A stretch of 64,000 nt of DNA from Linum tenue (GCA_946122785.1 CAMGYJ010000006.1:65101676-65165675); one strand, 5' to 3'. Counted from the stretch's first letter, positions 12,260 through 24,137 are shown. The notes: generated by a model not told the origin, from the letters alone. A program made the numbers and translations.

Positions 12260-12565
12260 GTTAGTGGGATAGCTAACCGTGTTGGAAACGTCATCAGATT
12301 TTGAGATTTTAGGATTTTGTATTTTTATTTAAAAAAAGATACATTGAATTCGTTTAGTGTAATTGGTAATGATTCATGTCCTTGTTTGAAAGATACCATT
12401 GTTCCAAAGTCGTGATTGATTTATTTTTTTATGAATAAGAAATAAAAAACTATGAACTATCCTTTCTATTTTCGCTCTCATTAGAGGATATACTCGAAAT
12501 GCTGAAAAGCGGCTCACAACTCTGTTATTAATTATTATATATTTTTAGATACCCATTGTAGCTAG

Positions 12566-12790
12566 GGGTGGAAGTTTGGTATCAGTATTTTGGATACACC
12601 AATTACCACACCAAATTTATCATTATTTGGTATTATCTATTACCGAGTTAATTTTTTGGGTTTGTGATTGAGATTGATTTTTTTATTAGTATTCTATATT
12701 TGGGATATGATATTGAAATTGATATATACCAAGATATCGAGGAATACAAATAATTTAAACATGATACAATGAATCTTTCCTTCTAACTCA
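12566..12790 (+). mobile_element. hAT-like family B, diverged copy
   Basis: Begins TAGGGGTGGAAGTTTGGTATC, matching the outer end of family B (the copy ending near 24793 reads TAGGGCTGGAAGTTTG on the other strand). The first roughly 200 bases carry the GGTAT/TTGGGATATGA motifs of the family, after which similarity fades into the tandem repeat that follows. Confidence 0.55.
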
Positions 12791-12880
12791 GCGAAGCTCA
12801 ACCCATCTCAAATAAATAAAGGCCATGATTCCGCCCTAAACCAAAATTTATAATTAACTATGTGGTTGTAAGAAATGATC

Positions 12881-13320
12881 AATTCTTATTGACTTGTGTT
12901 TATGCTCATGATAAAATATGTTAGAAGAATGATTGCTTAGTTGTATTGATGAATAATTATAGTGAAACAAAAATGAGATTTAGAGAATTATGAACGATTT
13001 AATATAATAATATTGAGATACAAATTTATTCCATTGTACATATTATTGTAATAAATGGCTAATTCTTATTGACTTGTATTTATGCTCACAATAAATATTT
13101 TTGAATAATAAAGTGCTTTGTTGTATTGATGAATTATTATAATAAAACTAAATTGAGATTTAGAGAAATATGATTTAATAATATTGAAGTATAAGTTTAG
13201 TCCATTGTATATATGATTGTATAGCTAATTTTTATTGACTTGTGTTTATGCTCATGATGATATATTTGTTTAATAATAAAGTGCTTAGGTGTATTGATGA
13301 ATGATTATAGTGATAAGCAG
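12881..13320 (+). repeat. Tandem repeat, about 2.5 units of 166-180 bp
   Basis: Units start at 12881, 13061 and 13227 and share ATTGACTTGTGTTTATGCTCA, AATAAAGTGCTT, TGTATTGATGAAT and GAGATTTAGAGAA in the same order. The unit length is in the range of plant satellites, but only two and a half diverged copies are present, so this is a local duplication instead of a satellite array. Non-coding. Confidence 0.8.
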
Positions 13321-13679
13321 CCATTAATGAACTGTGCGTGGAAACGTATAAAAATGGAGAATTTTTATTTTATTTTATCAATTTTTACACTTTTACAGAT
13401 TGTATCGTTGTTTTTTTACGATTTTGTGTAATTATTGACTTTAGGTGGAAATTGAAACATTTTTGTGGTCTAAATAGGTAAAAACGTACGATTTTACGTT
13501 TTAAAGCTCGATTTTGGCTGCACTGTTAGGATAAATGAAATTTTGGTTGGAGGAGAGAGAATTTCAACTTTCCGGTGGACTGAAAATTTGGGTCTAAAAA
13601 TTGGGAGGGATTGAAAATTGGACAATTAAAAATTGGGAGGGACTGAAATTTGGGTGGGGAAACTGACTTGTGACGATAT

Positions 13680-14786
13680 AATTTGTGACTTTTGTGTCTC
13701 TTACATTCCGATATGGGATGCCTAGTTTGAAAAACTTAATTGTGTCACGAACTATTTGTCATATTACTCACTTTAAATGACGAACTATTCTGACAACAAG
13801 AAATTTGTCACTTTTGAGTCTCTTACATCCCGATATAAGACGCGTATTTTGATCAAAATTGTGACACGAAATATTTGTCACATTACTCACTTTAAATGAC
13901 GACATATTCTGACATTGTCACATTAGGCATACCAAATAGGACATATATTGTTTTTTCATATCACCGTACCTATTGTGACAAATAGAAAATGACAAAATAA
14001 AATTTTGTCCTAATAGGCCGAATTTGTTGTAGTAGCAAATGTAATAACTTGTTCGATCGACAAATATAAATATGTGAGTTAAGGAAAAAAAATTGTTTTT
14101 AAGATAAGTCGTTGCAAGTCCTATCGTAAACCCTATCACACTTCATCATACCTCTTAAACAACTTGCGCTATTTATATAATTAATTTGTTACATTACTCA
14201 CTTTAAATGACAAACTATTTTGACAACAAGAAATTTGTCACTTCTGAGTCTCATACATCCCGATATGGGACGCGTATTTTGATAAAACTAATTATGACAC
14301 GAAATATTTGTCACATTACTCACTTTAAATGACGACTTATTCTAACAACAATTTTTGTCACATTAGGCATACCAAATAGGACATATTTTTTTTTCTTCAT
14401 ATCAGCGTACCTGTTGTGACAAATAGAAAGTGACAAAATATAATTTTGTCCTAATAGGCCGAATTTGTTGTAGTGATAGAAAATGGAATACCTTGTTTGA
14501 TCGACAACTAGAAATATGTGAGTTAAGGAAAAAAATTGTTTTTAAGATAAGTCGTTGTAAGTCCTATGGTAAACCCTATCACACTTCACCATCCCCTTAA
14601 ACAAAATATAATTTTGTTCTAATAGGCCGAATTTGTTGTAGTGATAGCAAATAGAATAACTTGTTTGATCGACAACTAGAAATATGTGAGTTAAGGAAAA
14701 AAAAATTGTTTTTAAGATAAGTCGTTGTAAGTCCTATGGTAAACCCTGTCACACTTCACCATCCCCTTAAACAAACTTGTGCTATT
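13680..14786 (+). repeat. Tandem duplication ending in CACTA-type termini
   Basis: Two long units (about 13735-14180 and 14187-14600, offset 433 bp) and a shorter third (14604-14786). Each contains CCTAATAGGCCGAATTTGTTGTAG, whose complement, CTACAACAAATTCGGCC preceded by CA in copies 2 and 3, looks like a CACTA (En/Spm) transposon end; these lie at 14020-14033, 14461-14475 and 14628-14642. Tandem copies of GTGACAAAT and TTTGTCAC form inverted subterminal motifs. No CACTA start is visible upstream, so the elements seem to be one-ended remnants multiplied by tandem duplication. Confidence 0.65.
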
Positions 14787-15645
14787 TATATAATTAATTA
14801 ATGAGTAGTGGCATATATAACTTGCAACTAGGTACATTTACTAGTCATGATTTTTGAAAGGCAGGTGAAGAAAAAAACATTTAACATAAGTCATAGCAAA
14901 AGGTGAAACTTTCCTAATCGATTGGTAGAAAACATGGGTTAAGGAAAAAATATGTATGTGAGAGAAGAAAACCCCCCTTAAAATAAGTTCTAGCGAAAGA
15001 GGAAATTTGCCTAATAAATAGCTAGAAAAAATAATTTTAACACTTACAAAGAAACAACTTCAACACTGCCATTACACTTTTAATGGTTAGTTGTGAAATA
15101 ATTTTTTTAACAATTCATCCAGAATTTACACTAGAATGAAACGAAATTGACTTTAAGGAACTTAGAACTAATTTGATTTCACATGATTTATAGCATGAGC
15201 AATATAGCCATGTTTTGCAAGTTACAATTTCCACCAAAGCAAAATAGTGTAGATGCCTTCAATATAATTGCATTTTTACACTTACCCATCACTTACCCTA
15301 TCTCTTAAGAATGATACATATACAGTGTACTCAGTCTTTCTTTCATCTACAAGTACATCTGCTTTATATAAGAATTTGCATCTCTAGTTACTATACATTC
15401 AATGTTAGGAATTATTGTTGTTTACTTTCTTATACTTTTTTATGGTTTAATTTTTTTCACTTCACTTAGGTTATTGATAAACGAAGCTTTATATAAGAAC
15501 TTGCTTCTTGGTCACGAATCATGTTTATTGGCTTTTATTTGCGTATTTATGAAGTAGAGAACAATCCTTTGCCACCATGAGTTTCCCACTGAGAGAAGAA
15601 AGTGATCTTGGAGCTTTGTCTGACCTTCATTCGAACTCGATGTTT
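14643..15645 (+). repeat. Large intergenic duplication, copy 1
   Basis: Closely resembles 16960-18450: shared landmarks include CTTGTGCTATTT near 14779 and 17107, the TTTCTTTCATCTA/ATAAGAATTTG stretch near 15340 and 18085, and GAGAGAAGAAAGTGATCTTGGAGC near 15592 and 18397. Order is conserved with indels. No gene is recognised in either copy. Confidence 0.75.
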
Positions 15646-16870
15646 GAATGTAAATCTGTTGCACCTCTGAAGTCATGGATGATGAGTGCGCTAAGGAACT
15701 CAAAAACCAACACTCTATAGATATTCTCCTCAAGGTTTAGTAGCTTCAACCGTTTCGGTTTGTTGATCTTTTAATGCACGATCTCCTCAATTTCAAGTTG
15801 GGCAAAACACAAACACCAACCAAGGCACGTGCTCTTGCCGAGGGGAATATCTTAGACCCATGAAAGCTTGATGGTGAAATGCTCGGGGATTGAATTTAAG
15901 AATGCATGGATAAGGTGTTCCATTGCTACTCTTGTTCCTTGATGATCCTATTGTTAATCTCCATGACGATCGTCCAAAGGTAGTGGTTGTTGTGGTTCTT
16001 CTAAGATCACTTCTCTTTGTGAGGTTTACTCCTCTTATTCCTTGAGTAATGGCGGGTGCTAGGAGGGTTGGAGCTCTCCATGTGTTGGGAACTCTCTCAT
16101 TGGAGCATGCCCTTTTGCTTGTTGGGAACCCGATAAAAGAGGTATTGCATAAAAAAAAACGAAAAACCATCAATCCATGCACATAAATACATTTGAACTT
16201 CCCAAAATATCAGGGGAGCCTATGTATTCAAAGAGAGAGCATAGGTGGGGAGATATGGCTTAATTCACATAAATGACATTGATTCTCCCAAAATAAGCCA
16301 AACTCATGCATGCAAGGTTCTATCATTACCATACAAGTTCAAATGTATAGTATAGGATCAAGAAATCTGTAAGCTATGTGATTGGGAAATTAATTCTCCC
16401 CAAATAAGCCAAACTCATACATGCAAGGTTCTATCATTACCATACAAGTTCAAATGTATAGTATAGGATCAAGGAATTTGTAAGCTATGTGTTTGGGAAA
16501 TTTCATCGTACAGTTGGTGGGCATACTAATAAAACATCAAAAGTCATGCAAAAATGACCCACCAAGATCTCTCAATGCACATAAGACATCATTAAAGCAT
16601 ACAGAACAATCATATTGCAAAGATAACTCATGTCATTGCCTAACAATGTACAAAAATTCAAATTACTCTCAACTACATTTGGACCTATCTAAGGTAGAAA
16701 AATAGTAGGAAAATGGAAAAGACTACCTAGCTTGCTTAAAAAATGATTATTGAAAATGAGGGAAGATGAAGTATGGTCAAAAGGGTTGGAAGAGCTTTGA
16801 AAACATGGTTTTTGAGATTTTAAAGTCCTTAGCGGAAAGAGCACATGAAGGCAAAACTACACCTCCCCTT
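15646..16870. other. Unassigned block between the two duplicated copies
   Basis: Carries a 129-codon minus-strand frame (16182-15793) with a Thr run and Arg/Ser-rich composition. I do not recognise a family; it may be part of an LTR retrotransposon spacer. The right part holds the 111-bp tandem repeat listed separately. The block is absent between the corresponding positions of the other duplicated copy. Confidence 0.4.
16282..16502 (+). repeat. Two tandem 111-bp units
   Basis: 16282-16392 and 16393-16502 are nearly identical, sharing AATAAGCCAAACTCAT, GCAAGGTTCTATCATTACC and TATAGTATAGGATCAAG. High similarity implies a recent duplication. Confidence 0.9.
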
Positions 16871-17479
16871 TAAGGTAAGTCCTAGCGAAAGGGTAAACTT
16901 GTGTAATCGACAGCTAGAAAATCATGTATTAAGAGGAAAAATTATACATGAGGAAAAAAATTTCATTAATGTAAGTCCTAGAGAAAGGAATAACTTGTTT
17001 GATTGACAACTAGAAAAATGTGAGTTAAGGAAAAAATTGTTTTTAAGATAAGTCTTTGCAAGTCTTATGGTAAACCTTACCACACTCCACAATATCCCTT
17101 AAACAAACTTGTGCTATTTCTATAATTAATTAATGAGTAGTGACATATAAAACTTGCAACCAAGTACATCTATTAGTCATGATTTTTGAACTTAATCATT
17201 CAGTGAACAACCATAGAACATATGTACACACTAATATAACCCTCTACGAATTGAGAAATGGGAAACTTGTCTAATCTACAGAAGAAGAAAAAACGCAGGC
17301 GAAGAAAAAAATCTTTTGACATAAGTCCTAGCTAAATGGAAAACTTGCCTAATCGATGGGTAGAAAAACATGAGTTAAAGGAAAAATACGTATTTTTGAG
17401 AGAAGAAAAAAAAAACCCTTTTAAAATAAATTCTAACGAAAGAAAAAACTTGTCTTGACACTGCATTTATACTTCTAAT

Positions 17480-17870
17480 TCGAGGTGGCAATTCTCAATC
17501 CAATCCATTTGATCCAAATCCAATTGGATTTGTGAATTCATGGATTGATTCATGGATCCAAATGACAAATTATGATTTGGTACCTATATTTTTTATTTTT
17601 TACATATTGGTACCTAAAATTTAGTTTTTATACAAAAATATCATTGGAAAATTACGTTCTGGTACCTAAATTTTTTTATGATGTTTTAGTACCTAAACTT
17701 TTCACATTTTACATATTGGTCCTTGGTTGAAGATGTCATTTGGATTCATGGATAATCCACCAATCCACTTGATCTAATCCATGAATCCATTTGATCCAAT
17801 CCATTAGATCCATAGATCTACCAATCCAATCCACCAATTCAGGGATCAATCCATTTGCCGCATTTACTTC
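17480..17870. mobile_element. Non-autonomous repeat, family C copy 1
   Basis: Begins GTGGCAATTCTCAATCC and ends with GATCAATCCATTTGCCGC, giving weak inverted ends around GGCAA. The interior has several TTGGTACCTA and TTTTACATATTGG motifs. A related copy with the same motifs is at 21760-22110. It interrupts the duplicated segment 16960-18450 and so post-dates the duplication or was lost from the other copy. Confidence 0.55.
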
Positions 17871-18234
17871 TAATGGTTAGTTTTTTGAATTATTGTTTTT
17901 AATAATTCATGCAAAAGTTGCACTAGAATGACATGAAATTGACTATAAGGAACTTAGAACTAATTTGACTTCACATGATTAATAACATGAGCAATATAGC
18001 CATGTTTTGCAATTTTAAATTGAATTTTTATACTTACCCATCACTTACCCTATCTCTTAAGAATGATGAATGCACTCAGTCTTTCTTTCATCTATAAACA
18101 CATCTGCTTTATATAAGAATTTGTATCTCTGTTTATTATACAGACAATGTTGTGAGCTCTTGTTGTTTACTTTCTTATATTTTTTTATGGTTTAATTTTT
18201 TCACTTCATTTAGGTTCTCAATAAACGAAACTTT

Positions 18235-18354
18235 ATATTGAAACTTGCTTGCTGATCATGAATCATGCTTATTAGCCTTTATTTGTGTATATTTATATTG
18301 AAACTTGCTTGTTGATCATGAATCATGCTTATTAGCCTTTATTTGTATATATTT
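18235..18354 (+). repeat. Two tandem 60-bp units
   Basis: AAACTTGCTTGCTGATCATG at 18241 recurs as AAACTTGCTTGTTGATCATG at 18301 with the following 40 bases almost identical. Exact 60-bp offset. Confidence 0.95.
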
Positions 18355-18450
18355 ATGAAAGAAATAACAATTCTTTGTCACAATGAGTCTCTCAGTGAGA
18401 GAAGAAAGTGATCTTGGAGCTTTGTTTGCCCTTTATTCGAACTCTCATCA

Positions 18451-19040
18451 CGTCCTGGACTTTAAAGTGGACAAGAATTTTTTTTAAAAAAAAATAGGGT
18501 AAGAGATATTCTTAACATGAAGATATGCTTATTTGGTTAAATGATACATATTCTACATTGCATATGCATATGAGATACTATTACCAAACTTTTTAATCAC
18601 TTTTTTTTTGTATCTGTGTAATTTCCTATTTGAAATTGTGGATGAAGCAGCTAACTAGTAGTTATTCCATGACCAGCTCTACCGATGCACCTTCTCAAAG
18701 AGTTCTACCAAAGCAAAACAGTATAGATGACATCAATTCAATTGAAATGTATGATCATATTTTACTAGAATGAATTGGTAAGATGAGCAAAATAGATTTG
18801 TTGCTTGCAATACTGTCCAAAAAAGATGAAGTGTGCATCTACTTCTTTGACTAGTAGTTTTAAAAGACATTTGAGAAGATGCAGAGTCTACCCCTATAGT
18901 GATTTTAACTTCAATAGTAATATAACTCCTAGCATTCATAGTGCAATGCATCTCACTCTTTTGTAGCTCAAACATATGATTATAGACGAGTTAGCATTTA
19001 AACATGCCGAGTTTCATATTTCTTCCAGAATCACTATAGC
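18451..19040. other. Intergenic, possible 5' part of hAT element
   Basis: AT-rich, with no supported frame. It lies directly upstream of the hAT transposase relic and may contain its leader and BED-finger region in a form too decayed to recognise. Confidence 0.35.
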
Positions 19041-20590
19041 AAAAGATTGTCTCAAGTTTTTTTTTGGCTGAGAAATAAAAGTTGAAAAGTTACTTCAAGC
19101 AATCGCAAATCAGAGTTTGTCAAACAACTGATATTTGGGCAAGTAGACACCATTTGGATTATATGAGTCTTACCGCCCCTTCATTGACCTTGATTGGAGA
19201 ATGCAACAAAGAATTCTCAACTTCTCTTCTATTCATAATCACTCAGGTTGCAAAATTGAAAAATTATGGAAAACATCATCTTAATAGGGGAATTAATAGG
19301 GTTTAATTGTAACACTGAATAATACAAGTTCTAATGATGTGGGTATGTCATATTTGAAAAAAAAAAAAGATTTAACAATTGAAAGGGGAGTGTGTTGAAG
19401 GGTAAAACATTTTTTGTATGAGATGTTGTGCTCATATATTCAACTTGATTGTGAAAGATGGATTAAAGGATGTTCATGATTCAATTGATCATACTCGGTC
19501 GACAGTCAAATTTTGTGAGATCATCAAACTTCAGAATGCAAAGATTCAAAACTTACGCCATGAAGAGAAGTTAGAGACCAAAAACTCGTGTGTTTACATT
19601 TGGAGACTAGATGAAATTCTACTTTCATGATGTTGGAGTCGATTTTGGTATTTAAAAGGGCATTTGATATGTTAGAGGAGGAATATCTTAAGTATAAAGT
19701 TGAGCTTGACAAGTTGAAAGGGACTCCAAAGGAGTTGGACTGGTGTTACGTGGAGTATCTAGTTTCATTCCTGAAGATTTTCTATGATGTTACAATGAAA
19801 GTTTTGGATTATTTGTATGTCATAAACAATAATCTTTTTCATGTAGTATATGGAACTGTTTGCAAGCTTAAAAAGAAAACTTTATCGGAAATTGAGAGTT
19901 ATAAAGCCATTGCAAAAAGAATGAAAACTAAGCATGACAAGTATTGGGACAGTTTGGATAGTATTAACCACTTGTTATTTATTATTGTTGTTGACCCAAG
20001 ATACAAGTTTAAATATGTTGTTTTTTAGCTTGATGAGGTTTATGAGATAGATAATGAAGGAGATTGGAACGAGAAGCAGTTGCATAAGTGAAGAGTTTCT
20101 TAGATGACATGTTCAATAACTATTCATAAATGAGAGGGGTTATTTGTGGAAGTTCATCGAGAAGGGGGGAAGTGTACAACGAAATGATGAAAATGAGGAA
20201 TGAGAAAATGTTGAGGATTGTTGAAGAAAATTTTCAAAAGAAAGAGAATAGAAGATAGAGCAGGAGAAACTAGTATTTCATAACTTAACTTGAGAGGTGT
20301 TTGAAGGCAAACATTGAGGATGACGATGATAAGAAATTTGACATTTTAGCATGGTGGAAGAAACACTCTAGTGAGTACCCAATATTGGATTTGATGGTAC
20401 AGATATGTTGGCAATTTCAGTATCCACGGATGCATCTGAGTCCGCTTTTAGTACTGGTGGATACGTTGTAGATGCATTTCGAAGTTCCTTGACTCCCTTG
20501 GTTGTTGAAACTTTGATTTGTGGTCAGAATTGGCTTCAATCAAGTACTCTTCCAATTGATATGGAAGAGAAGTTTGAGGGAATTGAATAA
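19041..20590 (+). pseudogene. hAT transposase relic (RICESLEEPER/Ac type)
   Basis: Degraded transposase of an autonomous hAT element. Recognisable blocks in order: IRVCQTTDIWASRHHLDYMSLTA (19106-19174), matching the first catalytic region where active hAT proteins have LTTDTWTS; the segment MRCCAHIFNLIVKDGLKDV (19418 on), the most conserved block of plant hAT proteins; the DUF4413 RNase-H-like region ending KYWDSLDSINHLLFIIVVDPRYKFKY (up to 20025); and the C-terminal hATC dimerisation domain STDASESAFSTGGYVVDAFRSS with TLICGQNWLQS (20420-20545). At least four frame breaks and stops separate the blocks, so it is dead. The N-terminal BED zinc finger is not visible. Confidence 0.85.
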
Positions 20591-21336
20591 CTTGAGCAAG
20601 GTATGAATTTGATCAATAATTTGGTTTTAACATTTTATCATTTGTTTAGACTAATATTAATTTATTTGGGGTGTTGTTAATTTTGCAGGGTTAAAAAGAG
20701 TTTTGCTTGGATGATAGTACTATTATGAGTGATTTGGTTGATGATGATTCAAAAATTATGTATTTGAGATTATGAGTGATGTAGTTGATGATGCTTCAAA
20801 ACTTATGTATTTGAGATTATGAGTGATGTGGTTGATGAATATTGAAATGGTGTAGTTTATAGAGGTAATTTGCATTTTGTTTATTTGATATGGATTTCTC
20901 GTAAGGTAATTTGTACATATTAGATGTAGTTTGCATTTTTTTTAATTTGATTTGGATTTATCTTAAGGTAATTTGAACTTTTTAGATGTAATTAAATTTT
21001 CTGGAATTAATTTGAATCTTTTTTAATTAATTAGCATTTTTGTATGGTATTTTGGATTAAATTTAATTTTATGGAATTTTGATAAATAAATTTAAATTTT
21101 TTGGTATTTAATTAGAATTTTCTGAAAATTAATTTGGTATTGAAGAATAAAATAGGCTAATATCGTAAAAAATGAGCTGAGCCGACTTTATACCCCTACT
21201 CGACCTAACTCAGCAGGGCCAGATAGGGTCAAATGAGGATAGGGGTAGGCTGAATGTTTGATCCTACAGGGCTGAATTTTTAGGGTAGTAGCAGCCTAGC
21301 AGGGCCATGACTGGGTTTGGCCGAGTTTCTTCCCTA
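20591..21336 (+). mobile_element. 3' non-coding part and right end of the hAT element
   Basis: Follows the transposase relic. The right boundary is suggested by CCGAGTTTCTTCCCTA ending at 21336, whose complement begins TAGGGAAGAAACTCGG, a hAT-like terminus. Diverged direct repeats (TTATGAGTGATGTGGTTGATGA near 20725-20835) precede it. A matching left terminus was not found. Confidence 0.45.
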
Positions 21337-21759
21337 ATTGGTGTAGAAGTTCGATTAAATCTTGGTTAGTGAGTATTTTTCTTATTTCCTTTGATTCTCA
21401 GCTAATTGTGCAATTCTTTGTAGCTTTAGTCTCTGGATTGGTTGTTGTGCTCAAATAGGAGTGCTAATAAAGGGGTGGGGGAGGGGGAACTAGTATCGTC
21501 CCTAAGATTCAAACCTTGTTCACCTTTTTTTTTTTTTTGTTAGGATGTCCTTTGCCGTATTTCCTTATTTTTAAGGAATCTTACTACTTTTGATAATTAT
21601 CGGTAACTTTTATCTTTTTTTGTGCAATCAATCATTGTTTCCTCTTACTTTTAACAAAGATGAGCCGAGCGTTTTTATGTTGGTATGGTCATAGTCTCAT
21701 AGAGAGACTATCGGGGTGTGTATAACGATTTGCCTTTGGTTTTCTTGGTGTTGCACGTA

Positions 21760-22110
21760 GAGGTGAAAATTTTGATTTCCAATTTATTCTAATTCATCCA
21801 CTTAAATATCCAACTAATTCAATATGTTTGATTCAAATCTAATTGGATTAGTTGATTCATGCATTATTGAAAAATTATAGTTTGATACCTATACTTTTAA
21901 CATTATACAATTTGGTGCCAAACGACTTTCCAAATAAACTTTTTCATTGAAAATCTATATTTGAATACCTAATTTTTTTTAAATTAGATTTTAGCACCTA
22001 AACTTTTCAAAATTTACATATAATCCAATGTTGAGATACCACTTGGATCCATTATCTAATCCGTCAATCTATTTTATCTATGCATCCACCAATCCTTGGA
22101 TTTATAGGTA
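21760..22110. mobile_element. Non-autonomous repeat, family C copy 2
   Basis: Shares with 17480-17870 the sequence of CAAATCTAATTGGATTAGTTGATTCATG-type motifs followed by several blocks of TTGGTACC or TAGCACCTAAAC. Boundaries are approximate. Confidence 0.5.
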
Positions 22111-22605
22111 GACAATCAAAACGGCTAAGCATTGGCGGTTTGAGGAAGAGGGAACTTGGAAGCCACCATTTCCAAACATAGCAATTAAATCTCACACATT
22201 TCCTATTTTATTCCAACCATACAACTTTTCTTCTTCTGATTTTTTAGCATAAATCTTACATTTTTACATAGATATCCCAAAAGGACATCAAGATATGATA
22301 TAATACAATGAACCATTTCAAACGGGACATTTAAAATGAGTCAATTTTAATTGTCAGTCCCCCCAACCCCAAACAATTGTAATTGCCCCAAAATGAGACC
22401 ATTTGAAATTCCCTAGGCACAATTGCTTCTATATGAGTTTTGTGTTGCCAAACGGATTAATTTGGCCATATTATCTCGAAACGAAACAATTGGGTCAAAC
22501 TTATCCGTTAGAATTTCTCATCCAAATGACCTCTTAGGGAAACTTCAAAGGATACTCTAACTACTTTCTAATAAAAAAATATTTATGTGCAGTTTCATTA
22601 CTATC
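22111..22605. other. Intergenic, no feature seen
   Basis: AT-rich, with no repeat copy or frame that I can support. Confidence 0.45.
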
Positions 22606-22624
22606 TATATATATATATATATAT
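22606..22624. repeat. TA microsatellite, left flank of MITE
   Basis: Nineteen bases of pure TA repeat abutting the MITE. Confidence 0.95.
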
Positions 22625-23039
22625 GGTGGCGTCTTCGGTGCACTCACTTTTTTGGGTGCATTCAGTGCACTCGCTTCATAATCGTCATTTTAAACATGAG
22701 ATTTATGTCAAAATGATGTCATTCATCACTTATGATGTGATGAACAATAACGCACATGAATTTTCAAAAAAAAAACCATGAAAGATTTGCTTTAATTTGA
22801 AGGATTTTGAGTTTAAAGATCTAGGGTTACGATTAGGGTTTACAGTTTGGGGTTTAGGGATATAACTCAAAATTGGAGGTCTAGGGCTTAGGGTAATCCG
22901 TTAATTAGTTGTTATCATATGTTATATCATCATATTATACTAATTCTACAAATTAAAATTCAAAATCCGACTCCTTAAGACTAGTTTTTGAGTTGAGTGC
23001 ATTGAACGCACTCTTTTTTTTAGTGCGCCGAAGTAGTCA

Positions 23040-23041
<2 letters not shown>
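22625..23041. mobile_element. 417-bp MITE seated in a TA microsatellite
   Basis: Inverted ends of about 50 bp: left GGTGGCGTCTTCGGTGCACTC and, on the complement of the right end, GGTGACTACTTCGGCGCACT. Both are followed by an internal GTGCATTCAGTGCACTC / GTGCGTTCAATGCACTC. The element is bordered on both sides by (TA)n, so its target duplication cannot be sized. It resembles in behaviour the rice Micron family, which inserts in TA microsatellites (known literature, not a sequence match). The interior holds AGGGTTTAG-like words but no coding capacity. Confidence 0.85.

Positions 23042-23072
<31 letters not shown>
23042..23072. repeat. TA microsatellite, right flank of MITE
   Basis: About 30 bases of TA repeat continuing directly from the right end of the MITE. 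Confidence 0.95.
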
Positions 23073-23073
<1 letters not shown>

Positions 23074-23310
23074 TCTCCTAATATAAATATTAGTATAAAT
23101 TAGAATATTTAACATACGTTCTAAAAAGGTATCAACCCAATTAAAAAATTAAAAAGTATGTGTAACACATTGAGTTGGTTCGTGTCACTCTCTTGATGAT
23201 TTGTTGCCTTTCGCAAAGCATTTTTGTAAATGGTGCACCCCTTACGGCATGTTTGGATATGTTAAAATTTTAGGAAATGGAATTCAATTTCTCATACTTT
23301 TTATAATTCA

Positions 23311-23424
23311 CATGTTTGAAAGTAAAAAATAAATAAGAAATGGAATTCCAAGAGGTAAAAAATTGGAAATTATAATTCTCACATTTTTGAAAGTAAAAAA
23401 TAAATAAGAAATGGAATTCCAAGG
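23311..23424 (+). repeat. Direct repeat, about 45 bp twice
   Basis: TTGAAAGTAAAAAATAAATA followed by AGAAATGGAATTCCAAG occurs at 23315-23352 and again at 23387-23424, with an offset of about 70 bases. It lies in AT-rich spacer (23073-23807) that holds no gene. Confidence 0.85.
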
Positions 23425-23807
23425 AGAAATAGAATTGATGGACCCCACTCAAATTTTGACACATCTTTACAAGAAAGTCCTTAATAATGATAAGAATTTT
23501 GGCCAATATATGGGTATTACGGTAAAAACACTTGTAAGAAATCATTTCCATCTTCTCCAAACATAAAAACATGAAATCATTTTTAAAACTTTAGGATTTG
23601 TTCCAAACATAAAATATTTGAAAGATCAACCATTCTCATTTACATACACTGTAATTTTCATACTTGACTAACTATTATACCTAAGTTATCAGTTTTCCTC
23701 CCGACCCCTTACCCTCTCCCTCCGCCCCTGGTTGGAATGTAATTGGAATTGTGCCAGAGGAATGACTCAGAGCATTATCACAAATATTTGATAAGCACAC
23801 TAGAAAC

Positions 23808-24130
23808 CTTCTAATACAAACCACAAACACGATAAAACAAACCACAAAAAGCATACCTAAAACCTTCTAATGCAAACCACGAGTCTCCTAAAATATACCA
23901 GAAACACCACAAAGCAAACCACAAATATTTATAAATCACACCAAAAACTTCATAATACCAACCACAAACATGGTAAAGAAACCCACAAAAAGCATACCAA
24001 AAACCTTCTAAAGCAAACCACAAGCCTCCTAAAACATACCAGAATCCCCACAAATCATACCACAAAGATTTCAAAAGAACACCAGAAAACCCATAATGCA
24101 AACCACAAACAAGATAAAGCATACCACAAA
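23808..24130. repeat. Minisatellite, 2.3 units of about 141 bp
   Basis: Long units start near 23852 and 23993 (CATACC(T/A)AAAACCTTCTAA...GCAAACCAC), each made of shorter blocks around the core AAACCACAAA. The unit is a multiple of three, so both strands stay open: the minus-strand frame 24122-23811 reads as repeating Trp/Phe/Tyr/Gly-rich blocks. This openness follows from the repeat structure and I do not call it a gene. Confidence 0.8.
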
Positions 24131-24137
24131 AAGCAAA

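Larger units (their letters stand above)
16960..18450 (+). repeat. Large intergenic duplication, copy 2
   Basis: Second copy of the segment at 14643-15645, lengthened by an inserted repeat (17480-17870) and by a 60-bp internal tandem duplication at 18235-18354. Confidence 0.75.

Noticed and set aside
15793..16182. 129-codon minus-strand frame as a gene
   Set aside because: Low-complexity composition, no recognised domain, no splice context, inside a repeat-dense block.
22800..22890. Telomere-like AGGGTTTAG words
   Set aside because: Degenerate, few, and located inside the MITE interior; not an interstitial telomere array.
23808..24130. CRISPR-like regular repeats
   Set aside because: Plant nuclear DNA, no unique spacers, repeats are contiguous minisatellite units.
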